Positions 15,921 to 23,532 of a stretch of 37,068 bases of DNA are shown here, one piece after another. Numbering within the stretch: the stretch's first letter is position 1; each line of letters opens with the position of its first letter. The stretch is from a virus. The notes under the pieces were generated by a model. The model was not told the origin of the DNA and did no database searches. It saw only the letters and a list, made by a program, of their open reading frames with translations. The stretch is taken from positions 1 through 37,068 of IMG/VR virus record IMGVR_UViG_3300026094_001113; one strand, 5' to 3'. The position numbers and the translations under genes were made by a program.

Positions 15921-17087
15921 ATGAAAAACTTATGGTGTCCTTTAGCATTTAATGGTATAATGTGCAAAACTACAGGAGAGTATAAAACCTGTTGTGCTGC
16001 GTCTAATATAGCCAAGGTGGATGGAAAAAATTTACATAGAAATAATTCTACTTTAGAAGAAGCTTTTAACAGTGATTTTTTTCAAAAGATAAGACATAAT
16101 CTCAATAACGGAATAAAAGATGATAATTGTTCTAGATGTTGGAAAGAAGAATCGCTCGGACTAGAAAGTTATAGACAAAAACAGATAAAAAAATTTACAA
16201 ATCAAGCATATTCAAAAGAATTAAAATATGTAGATATTGGATTAGGTAATCAGTGCAATCTTAAATGTAGAATTTGTAGAGTAGATGATAGTTCTACATG
16301 GATTAAAGAGTCATTCGACCTAGATAATTCTACCGAAATAAATCTACGCGAATTTATTAAACAAAACACACACAGAACAAATAAAAGTTTTATAGAAAAT
16401 ATCCGAAACAAGTTAATTAATGAAATTAACTTTTTTTCTTTTTTCGGAGGAGAGCCTTTTTTAATAAAGGATACCTGGAATATTATTGATAGTGCCTTAG
16501 AAAAAAATGTTTCGCAAAATATCGATTTGATGTTTAATAGTAACGGAACTATCTGGAATGAAAAAATAAAACACAAATTGTCTCGTTTTAAGTCAGTTGA
16601 TTTACATTTAAGCATAGACGGCATAAAAAATAAATTTAACTATACCAGGCATCCGGCAAAATGGGACGTATTTTATAAAAACCTGTTAGACGTTTTAGAT
16701 TGGCAATCTAAAAGTGATAATGTAATAGTAACCCTTGATTATTCTGTTTCTAACTATAATGTGTATTACATTCCTGAATTTATAGAATTTTGTAAAAGTA
16801 ATAGAGTCAAATATTACTTTAATTTGGTTACAGATCCGGAATATTTAAGTATATCTAATATTCCAAACAATATAAAACAAAAAATAGAAAAGCATCTAAA
16901 AGACAATGTTAATAAAAAGGATTTAAATAATAACGAATTTAAAAAAATTTATGGTTATTTAGCTATGAATAGTGACTTAGAACAATGGTATAATTTTATT
17001 AAGGATTATCAAAAAAGAGATTTATACAGGAATGAGTCTTTTGAAGGAACCTTTAATGAATATTTTAAAATAATTAGCACCATCTAG
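15921..17087 (+). CDS. Twitch-type radical SAM enzyme (R9)
   Basis: This 388-residue enzyme has the same plan as R1. The N-terminal module has C6 (LWCPLAF), C24-C25 (KTCCAAS), EAFNSDFFQKIRHNLNNG and C70-x2-C73; the core has C112-x3-C116-x2-C119 (NQCNLKCRICRVD), FGGEPF (GGEP 176-179) and LHLSIDGI in the barrel. The coding sequence is very AT-rich and Lys/Asn-rich, unlike R1, so the two probably diverged in different genomes or long ago. It is a single-gene block on the plus strand whose last 14 bases overlap the convergent GNAT-like gene. Substrate is unknown. Confidence 0.85.
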   Translation: MKNLWCPLAFNGIMCKTTGEYKTCCAASNIAKVDGKNLHRNNSTLEEAFNSDFFQKIRHNLNNGIKDDNCSRCWKEESLGLESYRQKQIKKFTNQAYSKELKYVDIGLGNQCNLKCRICRVDDSSTWIKESFDLDNSTEINLREFIKQNTHRTNKSFIENIRNKLINEINFFSFFGGEPFLIKDTWNIIDSALEKNVSQNIDLMFNSNGTIWNEKIKHKLSRFKSVDLHLSIDGIKNKFNYTRHPAKWDVFYKNLLDVLDWQSKSDNVIVTLDYSVSNYNVYYIPEFIEFCKSNRVKYYFNLVTDPEYLSISNIPNNIKQKIEKHLKDNVNKKDLNNNEFKKIYGYLAMNSDLEQWYNFIKDYQKRDLYRNESFEGTFNEYFKIISTI

Positions 17088-17631
17088 AATGTTGATTAAG
17101 ACTCTTTAAGAATTTATCAGGATCTATTTGCCAAACTGTTTGATGTGTGTATCTATAATATAGCATTTTTATTTTTTTTACTATCCCCATATTTTCTAAG
17201 GTAGGAAAATAGATTTTGTGAACTAGTCTTTGACTTGCATCTTTACTTTCATTCGAAGTAGCATAAATCTTATCTGAATTTGCCCACTCTATACATTTAG
17301 GTAAAAAAAATTGATCGCTAAAATGTTGATGTTCTCTTATCATTCTATTTACAGTAAGCAATCCTTTCATAGGCGATTTATCTTTAAATGCACACACTCT
17401 TGTTAGTAATCTGTACGAGCCCTCTCCCATTATATCATCAAAACTATGAGCGCCTACTGATCCGATTGCTTCGCTATCTTTATATAAAACCCAAAACTTT
17501 TTTTCTCTTTCGTTATTAAAACAGTCTATCATTATTTTTTGGTTAGAATTATTTACAAAGCCTCTTGATTCAGCTTCTTTGTAAAAATTACTAAGATCTA
17601 GTTTAGAAGACCATTCGCATAGTTTATACAT
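17074..17631 (-). CDS. GNAT-like acyltransferase (putative)
   Basis: This 185-residue protein has a fold pattern suggesting a GNAT N-acetyltransferase: KFWVLYKDSEAIGSVGAH (strand, turn, strand) in the first half, followed by YRLLTRVCAF and a helix containing GLLTVNRMIREH, then ATSNESKDASQRL. The canonical acetyl-CoA loop (QxxGxG/A) is not clear, so activity is uncertain. In sugar clusters such proteins acetylate amino-sugars; here it is directly downstream of a cupin gene (1-base overlap) whose relatives occur in surface-sugar clusters. It is the last gene of the minus-strand block and overlaps R9 by 14 bases. Confidence 0.55.
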   Translation of the reverse strand: MYKLCEWSSKLDLSNFYKEAESRGFVNNSNQKIMIDCFNNEREKKFWVLYKDSEAIGSVGAHSFDDIMGEGSYRLLTRVCAFKDKSPMKGLLTVNRMIREHQHFSDQFFLPKCIEWANSDKIYATSNESKDASQRLVHKIYFPTLENMGIVKKIKMLYYRYTHQTVWQIDPDKFLKSLNQHSRWC

Positions 17632-18044
17632 TAGAAATATACTTTGTCTTTTGTTTGGCCTTCGTAAGGACCTGTTTTAAATTCGTAAACTAGTGTATCA
17701 TCTTCTATAATTTCATAGGCATGACCGCCTTCAAGAGTAATTGTAATATCGCCTGTTTCTAATATTTCATCTTGAAGAAAAGTTTCATCTTCATCAAAAT
17801 ATGATACCTTTATTTTTCCTTTTATTACTACCCATGATTCTTGAGCAATTGATTTATCTATATTATTTTCTTTCCAAAGATGTCTGTGAGCTTCAAATTT
17901 TTTCCCCTTATCAAATTTTAAAGCAGCAGACTGTAAAAAATTATTGGGAGATATAAGATCTAATCTACTATCCTTTATATCTTTCGATTTAAGAACTATA
18001 TGTAGAATTTTATTTGCGTTTATTTTGGATTTTAATTCTTTCAT
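17631..18044 (-). CDS. Cupin-fold protein of surface-sugar cluster type
   Basis: This 137-residue single-domain cupin has metal-type residues at H53 and H55 (FEAHRHLW), E69 (AQESWVVIKGKIKV) and H108 (LEGGHAYEI), the usual two cupin boxes. The ending YEFKTGPYEGQTKDKVYF resembles small cupins I recall from bacterial LPS and capsule loci, where some act as sugar isomerases or epimerases and others are uncharacterised. ATG 18044 lies inside the end of the upstream rSAM gene (35-base overlap) with GAGAG as a possible ribosome site. The GNAT-like gene follows with a one-base overlap, so the pair is likely to act together. Confidence 0.7.
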   Translation of the reverse strand: MKELKSKINANKILHIVLKSKDIKDSRLDLISPNNFLQSAALKFDKGKKFEAHRHLWKENNIDKSIAQESWVVIKGKIKVSYFDEDETFLQDEILETGDITITLEGGHAYEIIEDDTLVYEFKTGPYEGQTKDKVYF

Positions 18045-18882
18045 TTATTTCTCTCTTAAATATTTTTTGATTTTTAATAGGATCAGGTTTGTTAAATTTT
18101 TGCTGTTCCGTAGCAGGACACATTCCGCAACAGGTTTCTGCTTTTCTTTCAAAAAAATTAATTATTTCGTCGTCGGACGCTGTAGGGGTTAGAGGATGAT
18201 ATTCTTCTAAATACCTATCCCAAGCTTCGTGTAGCCCAAATTTTTCTTTATGTTCTGGGAGGTAAGCAACTAAAGGACATTTATAGATGTTACCTCTCCA
18301 TAATTGCCAACATTTTTGACCTGTTATACAATTTTTCCAGCTAGATTCTATATCATTGTCATTAAAGGGTCTTATATCTAAACCTTTTCCTATATATGTC
18401 TTTTTCCAAAGAGTTTCTTTTCGTTCGTTGTCATCATAATATCTAATTTTTATTTTATATTTCTCTGCCCATTCGTTTACTAGATCTTTAATTTCTCTCA
18501 CTTTTTTATTATATTCTTCACTATCATCATGAATAGAAATTGCTAAAACACAATCTGTATCTGCTAAAACTTTAGGCAAATCGGGGAATCTATGTAGCAA
18601 AAATCCATTAGTAACAAGTTCAAAATATTCATTATTTTGTTTGTCCCACATGTCTCTAGTCATGCTTACTATATCCAAAACTTGCTTGTTAAGTAACGGC
18701 TCGCCTCCTAAAACAGCAAGACTCTTAGGAGAAATTCTATGACACCAATTGCTATACCAGTCACGTAAAGTTTCTATATCTATTATTTCGGTATAAGGAA
18801 AATCAGAAAAAGTTAAGCAACCTTCACAACTAAGGTTGCAACCTCTAGCAATATTCCATTCTAATGCAGGGACTGATATCAT
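18010..18882 (-). CDS. Radical SAM enzyme of the CLTFS type (R10)
   Basis: This 290-residue enzyme has C15-x3-C19-x2-C22 in RGCNLSCEGCLTFSDF, GGEP at 59-62 (VLGGEPLLN) and a C-terminal set: CITGQKCWQLWRGNIYKCPL and ETCCGMCPA. It is most like the gene at 25385-26272, which shares CLTFSN and YKCPLVA. The Lys-rich tail overlaps the cupin gene by 35 bases. An ATTAAATA box 8 bases before ATG 18882 suggests that it begins its own transcript, although it follows the glycosyltransferase genes on the same strand after a 23-base gap. Substrate is unknown; the cupin and GNAT neighbours suggest sugar chemistry. Confidence 0.82.
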   Translation of the reverse strand: MISVPALEWNIARGCNLSCEGCLTFSDFPYTEIIDIETLRDWYSNWCHRISPKSLAVLGGEPLLNKQVLDIVSMTRDMWDKQNNEYFELVTNGFLLHRFPDLPKVLADTDCVLAISIHDDSEEYNKKVREIKDLVNEWAEKYKIKIRYYDDNERKETLWKKTYIGKGLDIRPFNDNDIESSWKNCITGQKCWQLWRGNIYKCPLVAYLPEHKEKFGLHEAWDRYLEEYHPLTPTASDDEIINFFERKAETCCGMCPATEQQKFNKPDPIKNQKIFKREINERIKIQNKRK

Positions 18883-18890
18883 AGATAAGG

Positions 18891-18898
18891 TATTTAAT
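18891..18898 (-). promoter_or_regulatory. Late-type -10 box (ATTAAATA), minus strand
   Basis: Six of eight matches to TATAAATA; 8 bases (CCTTATCT) then ATG 18882. It is an internal promoter candidate within the long minus-strand block. Confidence 0.4.
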
Positions 18899-18905
18899 TT
18901 AAGGT

Positions 18906-20201
18906 CTAATTAGATAATTCTTTTTTGAAAGTATCTATACTGTGTAAGACAGCAAGATTATGATCTAGCACATCAGACATTTCGCTATAAATTTTTTCTT
19001 TTTCTGTCATTGTTAAACTATCTATATAATCTATCAATTCTAAAATTTTGATTAATCTTTTTTCATGATCTTGTTCTTGATCATATGATTCGTCCCACCA
19101 TTGATCAAAGGTTTTAAATCCTAGTTTTTTTAAATGCAATAAACTAAAAGGTGCTCCTACTAGAACAAACGGATTTCTACATTTAATTGCTATTAATATT
19201 TTTTCGCTAAAGGTACCGAAAGGTTGGGCAAATGTGCTTTCACCGACTAATACACAAAAACTTTTTTTATACAGATCTTTTAGAGAATTTTCAATTACAT
19301 AACCGTCATACCCTTTAGGAAATTTCCATTTATCGTTTTTTCCGGTTAACTTGGTTTTAGCCTGAGGTTTTATATCTAAGGTATAATAATTTTCATTTAG
19401 TAATTCAGACCCATATTTTATTTTATGTTGTAATTTTTTTTGTTTTTTTTTAATAGAAAACCATAAATTATCTTGTAAAATATCTAAAGGACTATCGTAA
19501 TGCCACGACATCTTGACATTATTTTTTGTTGCCAAATAACAAGCAAAAAAGTGTCGGTAAGGCTCGTATCTCCAAAACGGTGCAAGAATATTAAATTCTA
19601 GAGAATTATTATTATTTTCTATCTTATAAAATTTTTCAATAAGATTATATTGTGCTAGTAGACAAATATTATAATAAACTATTTCAAATGAATATTTCTG
19701 CTTTAAAACTTGCGGTGCATTATAATATAAGTATTTTACAGATACATTTTTAATATTATTTTTTCTTACAAAATTTTCGATGGAATCAAGTGAAGCCGAA
19801 TATACTGTATTTTCATCATTAAAGCTATCTAAATATTCTGCATATACTTCGCTTATGAAAGAATTATTGGTATCATTAGGCAAAGGTTCTCGGTTTAAAT
19901 GTGTAGTTTTATTATAAGAAAAGAAATCTATTTCATATAAAAATATATCTAGGCCTTGATTATCTATATATTCTGCATTGTTTAATATGAAATTGTCTAG
20001 CTGTACCACATAACCATAAGACCTACAAAAAATAAAAGGCTTTTTTTGATTATGCAAGTCTAATTGATATAAGTGCCATTTTACAAATTCGTTTACATAG
20101 GAATTGTCAATATCAAAATTATGATTCCCGTTAATATCAGTTATACATAATTTTCCAAAAACATTGTGGAATAAAACAAAAGTATCTATTAAACTAGGCA
20201 T
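18906..20201 (-). CDS. Putative glycosyltransferase, paralogue 1 of 3
   Basis: This 431-residue protein has no firm family name. The C-terminal half has the pattern LAPFWRYEPYRHFFA, then FAQPFGTFSEKILIAIK, PFVLVGAP, and GFKTFDQWWDESYD. A basic RxxPxRH-like motif followed by F(S/T)EK and PFILV is typical of phage GT-B-type sugar transferases (fucosyltransferase/exostosin-like), so I infer transfer of a sugar, with low certainty on donor. The genes at 20202 and 22186 share the order of these motifs. A 104-base stretch (19015-19118) is identical to the next paralogue although the proteins otherwise differ strongly. ATG 20201 directly follows the upstream TAG. The coding sequence is extremely AT-rich. 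Confidence 0.55.
   Translation of the reverse strand: MPSLIDTFVLFHNVFGKLCITDINGNHNFDIDNSYVNEFVKWHLYQLDLHNQKKPFIFCRSYGYVVQLDNFILNNAEYIDNQGLDIFLYEIDFFSYNKTTHLNREPLPNDTNNSFISEVYAEYLDSFNDENTVYSASLDSIENFVRKNNIKNVSVKYLYYNAPQVLKQKYSFEIVYYNICLLAQYNLIEKFYKIENNNNSLEFNILAPFWRYEPYRHFFACYLATKNNVKMSWHYDSPLDILQDNLWFSIKKKQKKLQHKIKYGSELLNENYYTLDIKPQAKTKLTGKNDKWKFPKGYDGYVIENSLKDLYKKSFCVLVGESTFAQPFGTFSEKILIAIKCRNPFVLVGAPFSLLHLKKLGFKTFDQWWDESYDQEQDHEKRLIKILELIDYIDSLTMTEKEKIYSEMSDVLDHNLAVLHSIDTFKKELSN
19015..19118. repeat. 104-bp perfect direct repeat, copy 1
   Basis: This stretch is identical base for base to 20308-20411 by eye. Both lie in the same frame near the 3' end of paralogous genes and encode the segment from TFDQWWDESYD through to YIDS. 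Sequence on both sides diverges at once. Confidence 0.95.
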
Positions 20202-21527
20202 CTATATAAATCTTAAATTTTTCTTTTTAACATCTTTAAGTTGATTAAAATTATGCTGTAATACGTTATTCATCTCTTTATATATCATTTGTAAATCATT
20301 AACAGAAAAACTATCTATATAATCTATCAATTCTAAAATTTTGATTAATCTTTTTTCATGATCTTGTTCTTGATCATATGATTCGTCCCACCATTGATCA
20401 AAGGTTTTAAACCCCAATTTCTTAAGGTACTCTAAACTCTTAGGTGTTGATACCATTATAAATGGCCTAAGGCAATACATAGTGTTAACTACTTTTTCGC
20501 TGAAAGTTGCAAAAGGTTTAAAAAATGTTGTTTCGTTTATAATATGACAAAAAGTTTTACTATACTCTTCATAAGGTAAAGGATATTGGCTTCCGCATTC
20601 AATTCTACTCAAATGTTTTTCTTTTTCTAATCTTAAAGGAAAATTTTCATTAATTAAATGAGTGCCTTTGTTTACTGAGTCAAAATATTTCGGATTCTGG
20701 ACTTTCCAATAATCAAAATTTATAGGAGATGTATTATTAAGATAATTTATATCTAATTTATTACTTACAGTTTTATGCCAATCACGTTTATTATTATTCC
20801 AGGTAACAATAGAACTTTTTTGCACAGTGTGCGCCGCAATTATATGTCTATAAGGTTCGTACCTTAAATTTAAACAAAGAAATTTATTTTGTATAGATTG
20901 CGGACTAAAGCTAATTCCTACAGGCTTTTGTAAATAATTCCTATATGTAGTTATAAGAGTATTCATAGATTCTATATGAACTTCTGGATATAAATGCTGT
21001 AGATATCGAGATGTTTCATATTCACATGTAATAACTGTTACATTGTTTAATAAATTATTTTGTACAAATTTTCGTATACTTTCGAACTCATACGAATATA
21101 TTAAGTTTAAATCAGTAACCTCAGGAAAAATATAATCTAGGGGAGACAGATCTTCTAACGTAGGATCAATTTCCATTTCTCTTTTTGGTAGAGTATCTAC
21201 CAAAATAACTTCCCATAAATATATCTCAAGACCGTTTTTATTAAGAGACTCTATGATATCAGAAGTATACACAATAGATTCTAAAGGTTTTATTGTACCT
21301 AGACCAGTACATACAATATGGGATTTTTTCAATTCTACAAAATGAGAATCTAAACAAAAATCATCATAAAAATTGTAAAAGTCATAGGTTTTTGGTCTAT
21401 TTTGTCGATTTATTATAGAATCATCTTTCTGTATAACCCTAGAAGTATCATAATCTCTATTCGGATAAAGATTTTCATAAACGCTATTAAAGAACAAACT
21501 TTTAAAAGATAGCTCAACTCTATTCAT
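20202..21527 (-). CDS. Putative glycosyltransferase, paralogue 2 of 3
   Basis: I choose ATG 21527 (441 residues), two bases after the upstream TGA. A TTG at 21533 would add two residues. Motif order is as in its neighbours: FLCLNLRYEPYRHIIAA, FFKPFATFSEKVVNTM, PFIMVSTPKSLEYL and GFKTFDQWWDESYD. The N-terminal region has a paired-strand pattern (SIRKFVQNNLLNNVTVIT) found in all three paralogues, perhaps a Rossmann-like domain. It is co-translated with a 2OG oxygenase upstream and paralogue 1 downstream (TAGATG junction). The assignment as glycosyltransferase rests on motif resemblance only. Confidence 0.55.
   Translation of the reverse strand: MNRVELSFKSLFFNSVYENLYPNRDYDTSRVIQKDDSIINRQNRPKTYDFYNFYDDFCLDSHFVELKKSHIVCTGLGTIKPLESIVYTSDIIESLNKNGLEIYLWEVILVDTLPKREMEIDPTLEDLSPLDYIFPEVTDLNLIYSYEFESIRKFVQNNLLNNVTVITCEYETSRYLQHLYPEVHIESMNTLITTYRNYLQKPVGISFSPQSIQNKFLCLNLRYEPYRHIIAAHTVQKSSIVTWNNNKRDWHKTVSNKLDINYLNNTSPINFDYWKVQNPKYFDSVNKGTHLINENFPLRLEKEKHLSRIECGSQYPLPYEEYSKTFCHIINETTFFKPFATFSEKVVNTMYCLRPFIMVSTPKSLEYLKKLGFKTFDQWWDESYDQEQDHEKRLIKILELIDYIDSFSVNDLQMIYKEMNNVLQHNFNQLKDVKKKNLRFI
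20308..20411. repeat. 104-bp perfect direct repeat, copy 2
   Basis: Identical to 19015-19118. See that entry; copies are 1,293 bases apart on the same strand within paralogous genes. Confidence 0.95.
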
Positions 21528-21529
21528 TA

Positions 21530-22189
21530 TCAAATAATAGAACCATCATCTAATTTTAGTAACACAGAATTTTCGCCTTGTTCCCAAACATATTCATAAT
21601 TAAAATCTTTATAAGGTTTCAGCCCTCTATAAATTAAAAGTCTCTTCTGTGTATAACTGAGATTTGTACCGCCGTGCAACGCAGTGGGACTAGACCATTG
21701 CCATGCTTCTCCGTGCGGTTGCATATATAAACATGTGTCTTCGATCCAAAAAATTTGGCCGTATTCAGGGTCACCTAAATGTACAGTAACTCTAATTAAT
21801 TCTCCTAATTCTTGTAACTTTTCTTCTCTGCCGTCTCTATCTCTATGTGGAACGGCGTTTTGTCCTGGGTTTAAAGTGTTTATCCAACATTGTGTACAGA
21901 TTGTTCCAAGAAGTTTGTCTAAAAAATATACAATATCGGTATCAAAATGAACACCTGGTTCGAATGGGGAAGGTCCTACTATAATCGGATCAGAATAACC
22001 TGACTTTACAAGAGGTATAATCCAGTCGTAATCTGGCAAAATATCAACTTCTGGATCATTTTTTTCGATTTTATTTCTAAATTTTTCTATTTCGTGCTCT
22101 TCAATGGCCTCGTTTTCATAAGGTTTAATTTGGTCAAGTATATTATATAGATCAAAATTTTCTGCAATATTTCCTATTCTTTTTGTCAT
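21530..22189 (-). CDS. Putative Fe(II)/2OG oxygenase
   Basis: This 219-residue protein has H115-x-D117 (AVPHRDRDGREEK), distal H172 (TALHGGTNLS) and R183 (QKRLLIYRG), the full 2OG oxygenase set. An N-terminal 60-residue helical stretch precedes the barrel. The region CWINTLNPGQ just before the first His matches the 'NPG' turn seen in the smaller family members at 26686 and 31516 (LNPGDIV, MEPGMIL). It lies between two glycosyltransferase-like genes, sharing 4-base overlap with the one upstream, so it may oxidise the sugar or acceptor they handle (inference). Confidence 0.75.
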   Translation of the reverse strand: MTKRIGNIAENFDLYNILDQIKPYENEAIEEHEIEKFRNKIEKNDPEVDILPDYDWIIPLVKSGYSDPIIVGPSPFEPGVHFDTDIVYFLDKLLGTICTQCWINTLNPGQNAVPHRDRDGREEKLQELGELIRVTVHLGDPEYGQIFWIEDTCLYMQPHGEAWQWSSPTALHGGTNLSYTQKRLLIYRGLKPYKDFNYEYVWEQGENSVLLKLDDGSII

Positions 22190-23532
22190 TCGTTAATTCC
22201 TATAATTTTTCTCGCCCGACCAATATTTATTTGATTATGGGCTAATACATCTTCCATTTCATTTAATTTGGTTTCACAATCTTTTATTGACCAATTTTCT
22301 ATCTCGTCAATTATTTCAAATATTTTTAATATTCGTTTTTCATGATCTTCATTATCATCATAAGATTCATCCCACCATTTGTCAAAAGTTTTAAAACCGT
22401 ACGATTTAAGATATTCTAAGCTGCGAGGCGTGCTTACTAATATAAAAGGTCTTTTGAAATACATAGCATGTATGACTTTTTCACTAAAGTATCCAAAAGG
22501 TTGAGCAAATTTTGTTTCACATATTACATTACAGAACGATTCTGTATAACTTTTATAAGGCAATTTATGTTCTGTTCCGCACCTTATTCGATTATTTTTG
22601 TCACTAGGCAGGTTTTCGCATTCTAATAACATAGGAAAGTGATCTTTAAGGTATTTTACATTTTCTTTCAATAAATTATGCATCCGAGGATTTGTCTTTT
22701 TCCAATTTTCTATATCAAAAGGAGTTTGTGAATTCAAGTATTCAAAAGAATCGTCTACACTATGCCATTCTCTTGAATTTTCATGCCAAGATATTTCAGC
22801 ATCCTTGTCAAGTAAATATGCACTTATTAAATGTTTGTGTATTTCATATCTTAAACTTAAACTAAAAAAATGTCTTTTTAAATCATAATTTTTTTGATTT
22901 ACATCAGTTTTTTTATCTAGATGAGTGATATTGTACGAAGCTGTCCATACATTGTGAGATTTAATTTCGATTTCAGGATATAAATTTTGTAATATTTCCT
23001 TAGTTCCTGATTCGCAGGTGTACACTGTAACATTACGCAAATTGTTATTTCGTACAAATTCTACTACACTATCTAATTCAAAATTATAGATGTTGTTAGA
23101 TTTAATTTTCTCGAAAGAAAAATTAAAATCTGCATGTTCATATGTAATTTCTTTATTGTTTTTTATCCATTCTTTTTTAGGTAATAATTTTTTCTTCTCT
23201 CCGAAACCAAATAAAAGCATCTCATGAAAAAAAATAGTAAGGCCTTCTCTGTTAAGATAATCTATAGTATTTTTGTCGTATGTTAGTTTTTCTAGTTGCA
23301 CTATAGACCCGACACCTGTCCAGACCATATAAGGTTTATTATATTTTTCTAAAAAAGACCCTTTGCAGTGATCTTTAAAGAAATCCAAAAAATTATAATT
23401 TTTTGTATCTTCAGATTTGTAAATTGTTTTTCCATTATACAATATTACTGAAGAGGAGTCAGAAACTTCAGGTTGAAGATTAACAAATATACTCTCCATA
23501 AAGTCTCTAGTCGTGATGTTATAAGTTTTCAT
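22186..23532 (-). CDS. Putative glycosyltransferase, paralogue 3 of 3
   Basis: This 448-residue protein is the most distant of the three: FSLSLRYEIHKHLISA, FAQPFGYFSEKVIHAM, PFILVSTPRSLEYL, GFKTFDKWWDESYD followed by DHEKR. It lacks the identical 104-base DNA shared by the other two; the same protein region is encoded by different codons and has changes. The start ATG 23532 overlaps the B12-type rSAM gene by 14 bases, so they are coupled. This order (B12-rSAM, GT, 2OG oxygenase, GT, GT) reads as one transcript from 25339. Sugar transfer is inferred from motifs, not proven. Confidence 0.55.
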   Translation of the reverse strand: MKTYNITTRDFMESIFVNLQPEVSDSSSVILYNGKTIYKSEDTKNYNFLDFFKDHCKGSFLEKYNKPYMVWTGVGSIVQLEKLTYDKNTIDYLNREGLTIFFHEMLLFGFGEKKKLLPKKEWIKNNKEITYEHADFNFSFEKIKSNNIYNFELDSVVEFVRNNNLRNVTVYTCESGTKEILQNLYPEIEIKSHNVWTASYNITHLDKKTDVNQKNYDLKRHFFSLSLRYEIHKHLISAYLLDKDAEISWHENSREWHSVDDSFEYLNSQTPFDIENWKKTNPRMHNLLKENVKYLKDHFPMLLECENLPSDKNNRIRCGTEHKLPYKSYTESFCNVICETKFAQPFGYFSEKVIHAMYFKRPFILVSTPRSLEYLKSYGFKTFDKWWDESYDDNEDHEKRILKIFEIIDEIENWSIKDCETKLNEMEDVLAHNQINIGRARKIIGINE

